Source: an uncultured Lentisphaeria bacterium (GTDB lineage: Bacteria > Verrucomicrobiota > Lentisphaeria > Victivallales > Victivallaceae). Taken from it: a stretch of 38,164 nt of DNA. A model generated the notes under the pieces. The model ran no database searches and was not told the origin of the DNA. It saw only the letters and a list, made by a program, of their open reading frames with translations. Positions 1-8,208 of this stretch are shown in pieces. Within the stretch, counting starts at the first letter, position 1. Each line of letters starts with the position of its first letter. Position numbers and translations under genes: made by a program. The stretch lies in the NCBI GenBank assembly GCA_949282965.1, contig CASDQW010000051.1, positions 1 through 38,164 of the forward strand. The letters are read 5' to 3'.

Positions 1-711
1 AATCGAATCAATAACTGTGCGGTCATAGTCTCACGATAAAACATAAAACGCATCAATCCGCGATTCGTGACGGTGCTGATCATATTCAATTTTTCGGGAG
101 CAGCTTTCACATATTGCACCGGAGTTTTTCCTTTCGGCGCATAGCTTCTCCCCTTTACATCGTCGCTGCGCAATCCAGTTTCATCTCCCCAGTGAATTTC
201 CGCTTTTTCCTGTCGGGCGCGAGCTGCAATAGCCGGATACTCTTTTTCCAACCAGATGCGAACTTGCTGATCATTGCGTTCATACGCCCGTCGAGTCGGC
301 TTTTGCGGGGAAAAGCCCCGCATATTCAAGTAATTGCTGACCGCCTGCAAGCTCAAATCCACAGAATATTTCTGTTTGATCAGAGTTTGCACCGCTTGTC
401 GAGTCCAGCGTGCAAATGGCTATTTCAGCTGATCTGGACAACAATCCGTGATTGCACGCGCGAATTTCCCGTTCTTCATGTGGAAGCAATTTTCGGTAAA
501 GCCCCCGCGGTCGCCCTTTATTGCCGACCTTCAATGCGGCTTGGCCTCCTTTTTTCCAAGCCTTAATCCATTGGCTGACTGTATAGGCGCTCACTCCGAC
601 AAGCGGAACGATCTCATAGCGCTTCAGCCCTTTTTCGAACAGCAAAACCGCCAGCTTTCGACGATCATACAATTCTTTTGAATTGATTTTTCTTGCATCT
701 CGAAGTTCCAT
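1..711 (-). pseudogene. IS630-family transposase, frameshifted and truncated by the window edge
   Basis: The first ~75 codons (from ATG at 711) encode an IS630-type helix-turn-helix/winged-helix region, including the stretch YTVSQWIKAWKKGG. Near A456 the reading frame breaks: one extra base moves the open frame off the family sequence. In the neighbouring frame the typical transposase continues (ITDCCPDQLK, then WTRQAVQTLIKQKYSVDLSL), interrupted by an in-frame TAG at 422-420. It then reads into the DDE core with HWGDETG, the first catalytic aspartate, around position 150, and on to the window start. The frameshift plus stop make it very likely non-functional, though programmed frameshifting is known in some IS families and cannot be excluded for the shift alone. 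The stretch is richer in A+T than the genes to its right. The far terminal inverted repeat lies outside the window, so the element's ends are not defined. Confidence 0.85.
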
Positions 712-1334
712 ATTTGGTAATATAGTACGTTTGAATAGGTTCTACAAGTATTTTGGTTTCTTATCTATATTACAGGTTCGTCGCAGGAAACCCCATTCCC
801 CGATTGATGAAAACAACAAGTCCATTCTGAAATTGACTTGAATCTGGGTTTTCTCTATATCGGCTCCAAGCGAGCTCAAAATAGTAGACAGGTGCACCTT
901 TGTCAAACGCCCCATTTTCAGGCTTGTCATGTGCGGGAATAAATGATTCTGTTTTCAGAAAAAAACAGGTGACACTTTTCTCCATGTGAATAAGTGTAAG
1001 ATAGCATGGAAAACTCTGATTGCAAATCAGAATTTCTGAATCATAAATCAAATTGACCGACGCTTCCGGAGGGTGGAGTGAACGCGGGAATAAGCCTCCG
1101 ATTCATGCAATTCGCTGCCGTCACGGAAAGGCCTGATGTATTCTTTGCTTTCCAGATAACGCTGTATGGCGATTCTCCATTCCTCCAAAAAATGCTCTCC
1201 AGACCAAAAGACCGGTCTTTTACTCCCCCGGAGAATTTACCGGGAGAAGGTCTGAAACACACCGTCATAAGAGAAAAGTGGAGATTCTCCGCTTTCGGGC
1301 AAAACGCGAGTTGAGCTCAAATTTACCCCCAAAA
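712..1334. other. Gene-poor stretch next to the IS remnant
   Basis: No convincing gene is seen here. Several open frames of 60-93 codons exist on both strands but overlap each other, lack good ribosome binding sites and match nothing I recognise. The left half (712-1060) is visibly A+T-rich compared with the rest of the window, which fits transferred or decayed DNA around the IS remnant. The right half holds a nested palindrome at 1201-1253, listed separately. Confidence 0.5.
1201..1253. repeat. Nested palindromes
   Basis: Positions 1206-1221 are a perfect 16-bp palindrome (AAAAGACCGGTCTTTT). To its right CCCGG (1227-1231) pairs with CCGGG (1240-1244), and the outer AGACC (1201-1205) pairs with GGTCT (1249-1253). 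The core GACCGGTC recurs at 1353-1360 inside the tRNA-Val terminator. It could be a protein binding site, a transcription terminator or a remnant of an element end; nothing decides between these. Confidence 0.4.
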
Positions 1335-1363
1335 CGAAAAAACCGACCAGAAGACCGGTCGGT
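1335..1363 (-). terminator. Intrinsic terminator of tRNA-Val
   Basis: Read on the minus strand, the stem ACCGACC / GGTCGGT (1363-1357 with 1348-1342) encloses an 8-nt loop and is followed directly by a run of Ts (1341-1335). It starts 15 nt after the encoded CCA of the tRNA gene, which is the expected place. Confidence 0.8.
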
Positions 1364-1378
1364 GGAGAATTTTGAAAA

Positions 1379-1455
1379 TGGTGGGCGGTAGGGGACTCGA
1401 ACCCATGACCTCTGCCGTGTGAAAGCAGCGCTCTAGCCGGCTGAGCTAACCGCCC
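1379..1455 (-). tRNA. tRNA-Val (anticodon CAC), CCA encoded
   Basis: The minus strand folds as a complete cloverleaf: acceptor GGGCGGT/ACCGCCC, D-arm GCTC...GAGC, anticodon stem CTGCT/GGCAG with loop TTCACAC, T-loop TTCGAGT. Anticodon positions 34-36 are CAC, reading the valine codon GUG. The 3' CCA is encoded at 1381-1379. One T-stem pair (T50/C64) is a mismatch, which is unusual but does not disrupt the rest. A first glance suggests TTC (Glu), but counting the loop places CAC at the anticodon. Confidence 0.93.
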
Positions 1456-1467
1456 GCAATGCCTTTT

Positions 1468-1495
1468 AAAATAGCACACCGGAAAACAAAGTCAA
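1468..1495 (-). promoter_or_regulatory. Promoter of tRNA-Val
   Basis: On the minus strand TTGACT (1495-1490) and TATTTT (1473-1468) are 16 nt apart and end 13 nt upstream of the tRNA 5' end. This is a good sigma-70-type match placed as expected for a stable RNA gene. Confidence 0.65.
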
Positions 1496-1552
1496 GTCGC
1501 ATTTTTCAGAAAACGCCTGCCCCATCCCACATTTTCCGAAATTCTTCAAGAA

Positions 1553-1588
1553 AATGCCGGATCTTTTCCATGGGAAATACCCGGCATT
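1553..1588. promoter_or_regulatory. Nested hairpin abutting the bamA promoter
   Basis: AATGCCGG (1553-1560) and CCGGCATT (1581-1588) form perfect 8-bp arms. Between them TTTCC/GGAAA form an inner dyad around ATG. The right arm overlaps the first bases of the putative bamA -35 (TTGGAT, 1587-1592), so a protein bound to the dyad would compete with RNA polymerase. Alternatively it may be a terminator, since a run of Ts follows two bases later. Confidence 0.4.
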
Positions 1589-1616
1589 GGATTTTTGCCG
1601 AAAGACACGCTATATT
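1587..1616 (+). promoter_or_regulatory. Putative bamA promoter
   Basis: TTGGAT (1587-1592), an 18-nt spacer and TATATT (1611-1616) lie about 48 nt upstream of the bamA start. The spacing is good and the -10 is near-consensus. Confidence 0.5.
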
Positions 1617-1663
1617 AGAACGATTGCATGATTTTCAACCCATAACAATTCCGGAGTCCCGAC

Positions 1664-3982
1664 GTGAAATCCCCGGTCAAATGGACCTTGACAATGCTGG
1701 CGGTATGGAGCGCCTGCACCCTCTCAGCTGCGAAAATCACCGACATCCGCTTCGAACAGCAGGGCGCCGCCCCCCTGTCCGAAGAGCAGATTTACTACAA
1801 CATCCGTCTCCGTCCCGGCAGTGAATATCAAAGCGACCTGGTCGACGAAGACATCAAGCGCCTTTACGCCACCGGCAATTTTTCCGATATCGTCTCCCAG
1901 ACCGCCCCACAACCAGACGGCAATGTAAAGCTGACTTTCCGTTTGCGTTTGAAACCGCAGGTCCGGAAAATTACCCTCGACGGCAATGCCAAATTTCCCG
2001 CAAGCGACCTGGAACCGCTGATCACACTCGCCGCCGACGCGCCGCTTCATGATGCGAAACTGCGTGAGAGCCTCACCGCGATCCGGGACTTTTATAAGGA
2101 AAAAGGCTACAACGAGGCCACCGTTACCCCGGTTATCGAACCGGCCGGCCCCGACCAGGTCAATGTCGTTTTCCGCATTCATGAAAACCTCCGCTTGAAA
2201 GTCGACCACGTCAAGTTCGAAGGCGCCACCGCCTATTCGCAATCCGATCTGAAGGGCGCCATCGCCAACCGTTATTCCTTCTGGAATGCCCTTCCATGGG
2301 TAGGAAGCTACTTCAACACCGGTCTGCTCGACCGCTCTGAACTGGAAACTGATGCGGCCCGGGTCCGCAGCCTCTACCTCGACAAAGGGTATCTGGATTT
2401 CAAAGTCGACAAAATTGACGTCACCCCCACTCCGGACGATCCGGAATACGTGGACTTGACCTTTCATGTCACCGAGGGCGAACCTTATCAGGTGGCGAAC
2501 ATTTCCATCGCCGGAAACACCGTCGTTCCCACGCCGGAGCTGGAGTCCCTGATCCGCCTGAAAGTGGGAGAAACGTTCAACGGTTCTCTGGAAAACGAGG
2601 CGGCCAAGGCGATTTCCGATTATTATGAATCTCTGGGATATGTCGATGTCAACGTCCGGCCGGTACGCCTCGCCGACTTCCGCAACCACACCGTAGACAT
2701 CCGCTTCGAAATCACCGAGGGCCGCCGGTACACCATCCGGGACGTTGTCATCTCCGGCAACACCTACACCAAAGACAAGGTCATCCGTCGGGAACTTGCC
2801 ATCCAGCCCGGCGACCCGGTGGACCGCAACCGCATCGAAGTGAGCAAATCCCGGCTGATGGGCATGGGGTATTTCCACAAGGTGGAAGCCACCACGACCA
2901 ATGCCGACGCCGTCAACGAAAAGGATGTCAACATCCGCGTGGAGGAAAAGGAAAATCGCTTCCAGTTCAAAGTCGGCGCCGGATTCTCCGACGTCAACAG
3001 CCTGGTCGGCATGGCGGAAATTTCCAGCAACAACTTCGATCTCTTCAGTCCCGGCAACTGGTTCTACGGCGGCGGGCAGCGGCTCCGGCTGCAGGCACTG
3101 GTCGGGATTGAACGTATGGGGTTCAACTTCGACTTCACGGAACCGTGGCTGTTCGATCTGCCCATGCGTTTTGATTTTTCTCTCTACGGCAATCAGATGG
3201 ATTTCGAACACTGGGATGAACGCCGTTACGGCGGGCGAGTATCCCTGAGTCGCAAGATCTTTGACGATTTCACCACCATCACGGGGGCGTATAAGTTCGA
3301 ACAGGTCAACATCCTTGACATGTCCCACCATCTCGGCCCAGAACTGCGGGAGGAACGCGGCCGCCAGTGGGTCAGCCAGACCTCGTTGATGCTGGACCGC
3401 GACACGCGGGACAGCCTGGTCTTCCCGACCTCCGGGTACAACCTGAACCTGCTGGCGGCGATATCGCCGAAAATTATGGGGTCAAGCAACAACTTCTATC
3501 GGGTGGAAGCCAAGGGTAGTTACTACTACTCCTTCTTTGAAAAGGCCATTGTCGTCATGGGCGGCTTCCGGATCGGCACAGTCTCCGCGTTCAACCGCAA
3601 CGACAGCGTCCCGCTGTTCGAGCGCTATTTCCTCGGCGGCGGCGACTCTCTCCGCGGCTTCCCCTTCCGCGAAGTTTCTCCGCTCAACCATGACGGCGAC
3701 GCCATGGGCGGTCAGACGATGTTCCTGGGCACGTTTGAAATCAGCCATCCGATCTGGAGCTTCATTCGCGGTGCCGCCTTTGTGGACGTCGGCAACACCT
3801 GGGCGAACGCCTGCAGTTTCGGTCCCGGCGGGGTCAACGTCGGTGCCGGTTACGGACTGCGCATCCAGCTGCCGATGATCAATGCGCCGCTCAAGCTGGA
3901 CCTGGCCTATCCGGTGGTCAACAATCAGGACGATGTGTCCAGCAAACTGCGTTTCCACTTCAACATGGGGTTCACCTGGTAA
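1664..3982 (+). CDS. bamA: Outer membrane protein assembly factor BamA
   Basis: Core subunit of the BAM complex, which folds beta-barrel proteins into the outer membrane. The 772-residue product has a signal peptide (about 1-22, cut near SAA/K), five POTRA repeats (about 23-435; repeats start near KITDIRFEQQ, VRKITLDGNA, KVDHVKFEGA, QVANISIAGN and TIRDVVISGN) and a 16-strand barrel with the L6 motif SLRGF. It ends in an aromatic residue (GFTW), the usual barrel sorting signal. Length and domain order are typical for full BamA rather than TamA. The start is GTG at 1664, preceded at 7 nt by GGAG (1653-1656). mazG follows immediately (2-nt gap), so the two are probably co-transcribed. In many diderms bamA sits with ompH/lpxD; here it does not. 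Confidence 0.96.
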   Translation: MKSPVKWTLTMLAVWSACTLSAAKITDIRFEQQGAAPLSEEQIYYNIRLRPGSEYQSDLVDEDIKRLYATGNFSDIVSQTAPQPDGNVKLTFRLRLKPQVRKITLDGNAKFPASDLEPLITLAADAPLHDAKLRESLTAIRDFYKEKGYNEATVTPVIEPAGPDQVNVVFRIHENLRLKVDHVKFEGATAYSQSDLKGAIANRYSFWNALPWVGSYFNTGLLDRSELETDAARVRSLYLDKGYLDFKVDKIDVTPTPDDPEYVDLTFHVTEGEPYQVANISIAGNTVVPTPELESLIRLKVGETFNGSLENEAAKAISDYYESLGYVDVNVRPVRLADFRNHTVDIRFEITEGRRYTIRDVVISGNTYTKDKVIRRELAIQPGDPVDRNRIEVSKSRLMGMGYFHKVEATTTNADAVNEKDVNIRVEEKENRFQFKVGAGFSDVNSLVGMAEISSNNFDLFSPGNWFYGGGQRLRLQALVGIERMGFNFDFTEPWLFDLPMRFDFSLYGNQMDFEHWDERRYGGRVSLSRKIFDDFTTITGAYKFEQVNILDMSHHLGPELREERGRQWVSQTSLMLDRDTRDSLVFPTSGYNLNLLAAISPKIMGSSNNFYRVEAKGSYYYSFFEKAIVVMGGFRIGTVSAFNRNDSVPLFERYFLGGGDSLRGFPFREVSPLNHDGDAMGGQTMFLGTFEISHPIWSFIRGAAFVDVGNTWANACSFGPGGVNVGAGYGLRIQLPMINAPLKLDLAYPVVNNQDDVSSKLRFHFNMGFTW

Positions 3983-3984
3983 AA

Positions 3985-4830
3985 ATGGCTGCTGACTCAC
4001 CTGATTTCCATCATCTGCCGCCGACCATCGACTCGCTGCGCCTGATTCTGGAGAAACTGCGTGCCCCCGGCGGCTGTCCATGGGACCGCGAACAAACCCG
4101 GGAGACGCTGGCCCGTTGCCTGTCTGAGGAATGTGCGGAATTTCTGGATGCGGTAGACCGCCGGGATCCCGCTGAAATCTGCGACGAGCTGGGCGACGTG
4201 ATGATGAACGTCGTGTTTCAGGCGGTGATCGCTGCGGAACGCGGCGAATTCACCCTGGAGGACGTCTTCCGGAACGTCAATGCGAAAATGGTTCGTCGTC
4301 ATGCGCATGTTTTCGGCGATGCCACCGCCGAATCCGCCACCGATGTGCTGGCCATCTGGGAAAAAATCAAGGCGGCCGAAAACCACCCGCCCCGGGAATC
4401 GGTGCTCGACGGCGTTCCCCGCCATCTGAGTGCGCTCGATCGGGCGGAAAAGATTCAGAAAAAAGTGGCGAAAGTGGGCTTCGACTGGACCCGGGAAACG
4501 GAGATTCTGGACAAGGTTGCGGAGGAACTCGCGGAACTGCGCGAAGCAATCGCCGCCGGAAACGCCGAACATGCCGATGAGGAGCTCGGCGATCTGCTGT
4601 TCGCCGTGACCAATCTGGCGCGCTTCCGGAAACGCCGCACCTCCGAAGAACTGCTGCGACAGGCCAATGAAAAATTCATCCGTCGTTTTCAGATGGTGGA
4701 AAAAGAGTTGAAACGGCGCGGCATAGCACCGGCCGATGCCGGTATCGAACTGCTGGAAACGCTCTGGAACGAAGCCAAGCGACAACCCGGTGCCACGGCT
4801 TGCCGGGAAGAACCGCATTCGATATCATGA
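3985..4830 (+). CDS. mazG: Nucleoside triphosphate pyrophosphohydrolase MazG
   Basis: Cytoplasmic house-cleaning enzyme that hydrolyses (d)NTPs to NMP and pyrophosphate. The 281-residue protein has two tandem MazG domains. The first has the CPWD signature (31-34), the EExxE metal-binding motif (48-52) and ELGDV (68-72); the second repeats EELAELREAI and EELGDLLFAV around 175-210. The length matches the two-domain E. coli type. ATG lies 2 nt after the bamA stop with no clear Shine-Dalgarno sequence of its own, so translation is probably coupled. Its stop overlaps the ATG of the following glycosyltransferase. Confidence 0.95.
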   Translation: MAADSPDFHHLPPTIDSLRLILEKLRAPGGCPWDREQTRETLARCLSEECAEFLDAVDRRDPAEICDELGDVMMNVVFQAVIAAERGEFTLEDVFRNVNAKMVRRHAHVFGDATAESATDVLAIWEKIKAAENHPPRESVLDGVPRHLSALDRAEKIQKKVAKVGFDWTRETEILDKVAEELAELREAIAAGNAEHADEELGDLLFAVTNLARFRKRRTSEELLRQANEKFIRRFQMVEKELKRRGIAPADAGIELLETLWNEAKRQPGATACREEPHSIS

Positions 4831-5939
4831 CGAATTATCCGGAAAAATTACTGCATACGCTGGACATCCGCCGCGAATTTGGTGCGCCGGCATTTCCGGT
4901 CCACCCGATCCCGCCGGAAACCATGCGCAACGGTGTGGTGGTACGGATGCCCAACTGGCTCGGTGACGCCGTCATGGCGCTGCCGGCCTTGCGGCAGTTG
5001 AAGGACATGCTGCCGGAACACTGTGCGCTGGCAGTGATCGCACCTCGCGGCATGCGGCCGTTTTACCATTCGCTGCCGTGGGTGGACCTGATTCTGCCGC
5101 TGCGCGACACCCATCGCCGGTGGCGTCTGGAGGAGCTGCTGATGGTGCGGCGTTTCTCTCCGGGCTTTGGCGTATTGTTCAACAACTCATTCCGGGACGC
5201 GCTGATGCTGCGTCTGGCGGGGGCGGGACCGCTTTATGGTGCCTCGGCCCGGTGTCGTTCATGGCTGTTGCGACGCAGTTTTTCCTTTCCCGGGCGGCAC
5301 GACCATGAGTTGAACCGGATGCACCACGCCAATAAATACCTGGCCATCGTCCGGGCGCTGGGGGCGCCGGAATGGGACGGGACGCTGCCGGAAATCCGGA
5401 TTGCCCGGCCGTTTTTCCAGTTGGCTCCGGAAGTCCGCGCACTGTGCGATCATCCGAAGCTGCTGATTCTGGCAGCGGGGGCCGCTTACGGTGCCGCCAA
5501 ACGGTGGCGCAGTGAAAATTTCAACCGCACGGCGGCGGTCTGGATTGCCCGCGGCGGCATCGCGGCCACCGTGGGCACCGCGAAGGAAGCGCCGATCGGC
5601 GCGGAAATCGCCGCTGGACTCCCCCCGAATAAATTCTTCAATATGATGGGGAAAACCGATATGACCGCCCTGATGTACCTGGTACGTTCCGCGCGCGCAG
5701 TCGTGGCCAACGACAGCGGCGTCATGCATCTGGCGGCGGCCATGGGCCGGCCGGGCGTGGCGGTGTTCGGCTCGACGGATTATTCCGCTACCGGGCCGAT
5801 CGGAACCAACTGGAAAATTCTCTATTCCGACCGTTCCTGTTCCCCCTGCTTCGCCCGGACCTGCCCCCGGAACAACCCGGAATGCATGACCGACATTCCC
5901 GCCGAAGCCGCTATCGCGGCGCTGGAAGACATGTTCTGA
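4827..5939 (+). CDS. Glycosyltransferase family 9 (lipopolysaccharide heptosyltransferase II-like)
   Basis: Likely transfers an ADP-activated heptose to the LPS inner core at the cytoplasmic face of the inner membrane. GT-B fold: N-terminal RMPNWLGDAVMALPAL (about 40-55), typical of WaaF/WaaC/WaaQ proteins, and the C-terminal donor-site motif NDSGVMHLAAAMGRP (about 295-310) followed by VFGSTDYSATGP. A cysteine-bearing tail (CSPCFARTCP) is common in WaaF-like proteins. I chose the ATG at 4827, which makes an ATGA overlap with mazG. A TTG at 4800 in frame would add nine residues. rfaE2 at 8685 supplies the activated heptose step, which supports the heptosyltransferase reading. The exact acceptor cannot be told from sequence. 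Confidence 0.87.
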   Translation: MTNYPEKLLHTLDIRREFGAPAFPVHPIPPETMRNGVVVRMPNWLGDAVMALPALRQLKDMLPEHCALAVIAPRGMRPFYHSLPWVDLILPLRDTHRRWRLEELLMVRRFSPGFGVLFNNSFRDALMLRLAGAGPLYGASARCRSWLLRRSFSFPGRHDHELNRMHHANKYLAIVRALGAPEWDGTLPEIRIARPFFQLAPEVRALCDHPKLLILAAGAAYGAAKRWRSENFNRTAAVWIARGGIAATVGTAKEAPIGAEIAAGLPPNKFFNMMGKTDMTALMYLVRSARAVVANDSGVMHLAAAMGRPGVAVFGSTDYSATGPIGTNWKILYSDRSCSPCFARTCPRNNPECMTDIPAEAAIAALEDMF

Positions 5940-6006
5940 ACCTGACGCCATTGAATGGCGGGCGGTGGCTTCTTCGACACCGGAAAAACGCTTCCGAACG
6001 AAGTCG

Positions 6007-6786
6007 TTATTTCGCCGTCACTTTCCCGTCATTTCCGTCGTCCGTCCCGGGGGGAGTCCCTTTTCGGAATCTTCCTGTTTTTAGAAACTCAGCAACTTGC
6101 AGCCACACTGCGTGCCGCTGCATCAGAAACGCATGACCCCCAATCGCCGCCCAATGATCCGTCATTCCCGGCATCGGCCATTCGTCCGGGCGCACTTCCC
6201 AATCACGGCTGCCGGAAATGATGCCGATTTCCATTTTCTCCGGCCAGGGCAACTGGTTGGCCGTGGAGTCCGACTCGCGCCGCAAGTCCGTCAGCGGTGG
6301 CGAGAGATGCCCCAGCACGGGCAACAGCCGCAACGCCCGACTTGCCGCGCGCGATCCCCGGTTCGGCGGCGCCAGCATCACCACGCGCCCGAAACGGGCC
6401 CGCAACTCCGGCGAGGCCTGCGCCCACGCGGCCCGAAGCAGCAGACCGCCCATGCTGTGGGTTACCAGGTCCAGCGGCGCATCCACCGGCTGCCGACGCA
6501 CCAGGTTCTCAAGCCGGTTCCGCAGGTTCGAACTGTGGCCCATCAGGGATTTCCGATTGTAGGTGGAATAATCGTAAAGCCACACCCGATAACCACGAGT
6601 TCGGAGAAAATTGCCAAGATTTTTCAAGACCACTCCACGATGGGTCAGACCGTGTACCAGCACCACCAGGCGCCCGTTCCAGTGTTCCGGCGGCCCCAGT
6701 GCCAGCAACCGATCGCTCTTCCGGCAGGAGTGAAGCCCCAATGCCGGCAACATCCCCGCCATCCGCCACGCATCGGAAAATTTCAT
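6007..6786 (-). CDS. Alpha/beta hydrolase, lipase-like
   Basis: A 259-residue alpha/beta-fold hydrolase with an oxyanion-hole motif VLVHGLTHRG (42-51), nucleophile elbow THSMGG (Ser111), a candidate acid in GSRDWEV (Asp195) and a candidate catalytic His218 in IGGHAFL. The pattern fits triacylglycerol lipases/PGAP1-like esterases; substrate unknown. An upstream start at 6867 exists, but ATG at 6786 has a strong Shine-Dalgarno sequence (GGGGGAGG, 5 nt spacing) and gives a natural N-terminus. A short hydrophobic stretch (about 8-18) follows but is weak as a signal peptide. It lies 126 nt downstream of the alcohol dehydrogenase gene on the same strand and may share its transcript. Confidence 0.85.
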   Translation of the reverse strand: MKFSDAWRMAGMLPALGLHSCRKSDRLLALGPPEHWNGRLVVLVHGLTHRGVVLKNLGNFLRTRGYRVWLYDYSTYNRKSLMGHSSNLRNRLENLVRRQPVDAPLDLVTHSMGGLLLRAAWAQASPELRARFGRVVMLAPPNRGSRAASRALRLLPVLGHLSPPLTDLRRESDSTANQLPWPEKMEIGIISGSRDWEVRPDEWPMPGMTDHWAAIGGHAFLMQRHAVWLQVAEFLKTGRFRKGTPPGTDDGNDGKVTAK

Positions 6787-6912
6787 ACGTGCCTCCCCCA
6801 TCAGAAGAAAACCGAAAATCCGCGACCCACAAAATTGCTGATGCGCCGCAACCGCCATTCTCTCCATTCGAAGCAGACAACGATTTGCTGACGCAGTCCC
6901 GTTTCAAATGTT

Positions 6913-8097
6913 TCAACTTTTTCTTAATATTTCGGAAATGATCCGGCAGGAATCCTCCAGCGGCACCGGACGCGGCGCCAGCTGCAGCTTCATCGGATTT
7001 TCCGCAGCACTCCGGGCGGTACGCTCCAGCAGTTCCGGTGTAATCTCCGGAAACGCCGCCAGCGACTCCGGCACGCCACAGCGGGAAAGAAACTTCCGGA
7101 AAGAAGCCACCACCTCTTCCGGCGAATCGCCGGGAAATATGGACCGCAGCTGCATCGTCCGCTCCGCCACCTCCGGCCGCCCCAGATAAAACTCCCAGGC
7201 CGCCGGCAGCAGCATGACCACCGCCAGCCCATGGGCAATCCGGCCGAACCAGGAAAAACTGCACAGGTGCGGCAATCCGGTTGATTTGTAGCGGATCACC
7301 ATCCCTCCCAGACAGGACGCCGCGGCCATCGCCGCGCGGGAATCCGGGCCCGGTGCCTCCAGCGCCTCCGGAAAATGCCGGGCAATCAGCCGGATGCCGG
7401 TCAACGCCCAGTCGTTGGCCGCCGCGTGCCGTCCGTCCTGCCCGATATTGAGAAACCCTTCGATCAGATGCGCCAGCGCATCGCAACCGGTGGCCAGCGT
7501 TACGGAGCGCGGCATGGAGGCGGCAAATTCCGGTACCACAAACGCATAGGCGGGAATGATCGCGGGGTCGCTGATCAGCTTCTTCACCCCGATCCCGCGG
7601 TCCACGATGTTGCTGTAAAGCGTCACCTCCGACCCGGTCCCGGATGTGGTCGGAAAGCAGATCACCCGGTCCGGGTTTCTTCCAGGAAAGGCCTGCGTAT
7701 AGCGATCCGACCCGAAATAGTCCGCCACCGTCCCCCCCGTTTGATAGACGAGATAAGCCGCCTTGGCCGCATCCATGACGCTGCCGCCCCCCAGAGCAAT
7801 GACCGTATCCGGATTTTCCGCCCGGAGAAACGCCGTCATCCGTTCTATCGTCTCCACATCCGGTTCCGGCGCAATCTCCCGAAAACGGACGGTCGTGATC
7901 GGCACTTCCGCCGTCAGGCGTGCGAACCGGGAGAAGATGCCGGTCTCATCCACACTGTGCCGCCCGGTAAACAGAACGATTCTGCGGGAACGTCTTTCCA
8001 GCAGCAGCCGGACCAGCGACGGCCCCGGATCATTGCCGAAAACGACGGCGGTATCCGGATAGTTTTCCCATAAACTCTGATATTCCGGCGGATTCAT
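6913..8097 (-). CDS. Iron-containing alcohol dehydrogenase
   Basis: Group III (Fe-dependent) dehydrogenase, interconverting an alcohol and aldehyde with NAD(P)(H) in the cytoplasm. Of 394 residues, GGGSVMDAAK (103-112) binds the dinucleotide and PTTSGTGSEVT (149-159) is the family signature. Metal ligands are Asp206 and His210 (GCDALAHLIE) and two later histidines in LPHLCSFSW and RIAHGLAV. The open frame extends 167 codons further upstream, but ATG at 8097 follows a strong AAGGAGGAAGAGG and starts where family members start; the extension is antisense to the dCMP deaminase gene. Substrate cannot be assigned: butanol, propanediol and lactaldehyde enzymes share these motifs. Confidence 0.92.
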   Translation of the reverse strand: MNPPEYQSLWENYPDTAVVFGNDPGPSLVRLLLERRSRRIVLFTGRHSVDETGIFSRFARLTAEVPITTVRFREIAPEPDVETIERMTAFLRAENPDTVIALGGGSVMDAAKAAYLVYQTGGTVADYFGSDRYTQAFPGRNPDRVICFPTTSGTGSEVTLYSNIVDRGIGVKKLISDPAIIPAYAFVVPEFAASMPRSVTLATGCDALAHLIEGFLNIGQDGRHAAANDWALTGIRLIARHFPEALEAPGPDSRAAMAAASCLGGMVIRYKSTGLPHLCSFSWFGRIAHGLAVVMLLPAAWEFYLGRPEVAERTMQLRSIFPGDSPEEVVASFRKFLSRCGVPESLAAFPEITPELLERTARSAAENPMKLQLAPRPVPLEDSCRIISEILRKS

Positions 8098-8109
8098 GCC
8101 TCTTCCTCC

Positions 8110-8138
8110 TTGCTTCCACTTCCAAACGTCGTTATAGT
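8110..8138 (+). promoter_or_regulatory. Putative promoter of the dCMP deaminase-rfaE2 operon
   Basis: TTGCTT (8110-8115), 17-nt spacer, TATAGT (8133-8138). It lies in the divergent gap between the alcohol dehydrogenase (start 8097) and the deaminase (start 8209), leaving a leader of about 65 nt. Confidence 0.5.
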
Positions 8139-8208
8139 AAAATACAGTATCATGTTCGCGGCCGATTGCAAGCCGGCCGGGAACGCCTTTCCCGAAAGGT
8201 TTGAACGC

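Noticed and set aside
770-1051. 93-codon frame on the minus strand beside the IS remnant
   Set aside because: No binding site, no recognisable motif, and it overlaps another frame; kept only as part of the gene-poor stretch.
1379-1455. tRNA-Glu (TTC)
   Set aside because: The letters TTC occur in the loop, but with a 5-bp stem (CTGCT/GGCAG) the anticodon is CAC.
1724-3331. 535-codon open frame antisense to bamA
   Set aside because: It mirrors the bamA coding sequence and has no recognisable domain or ribosome binding site.
5940-6006. Small dyad CGCCATT-G-AATGGCG as terminator of the GT9 gene
   Set aside because: The 1-nt loop cannot form a hairpin with all pairs and no T-run follows.
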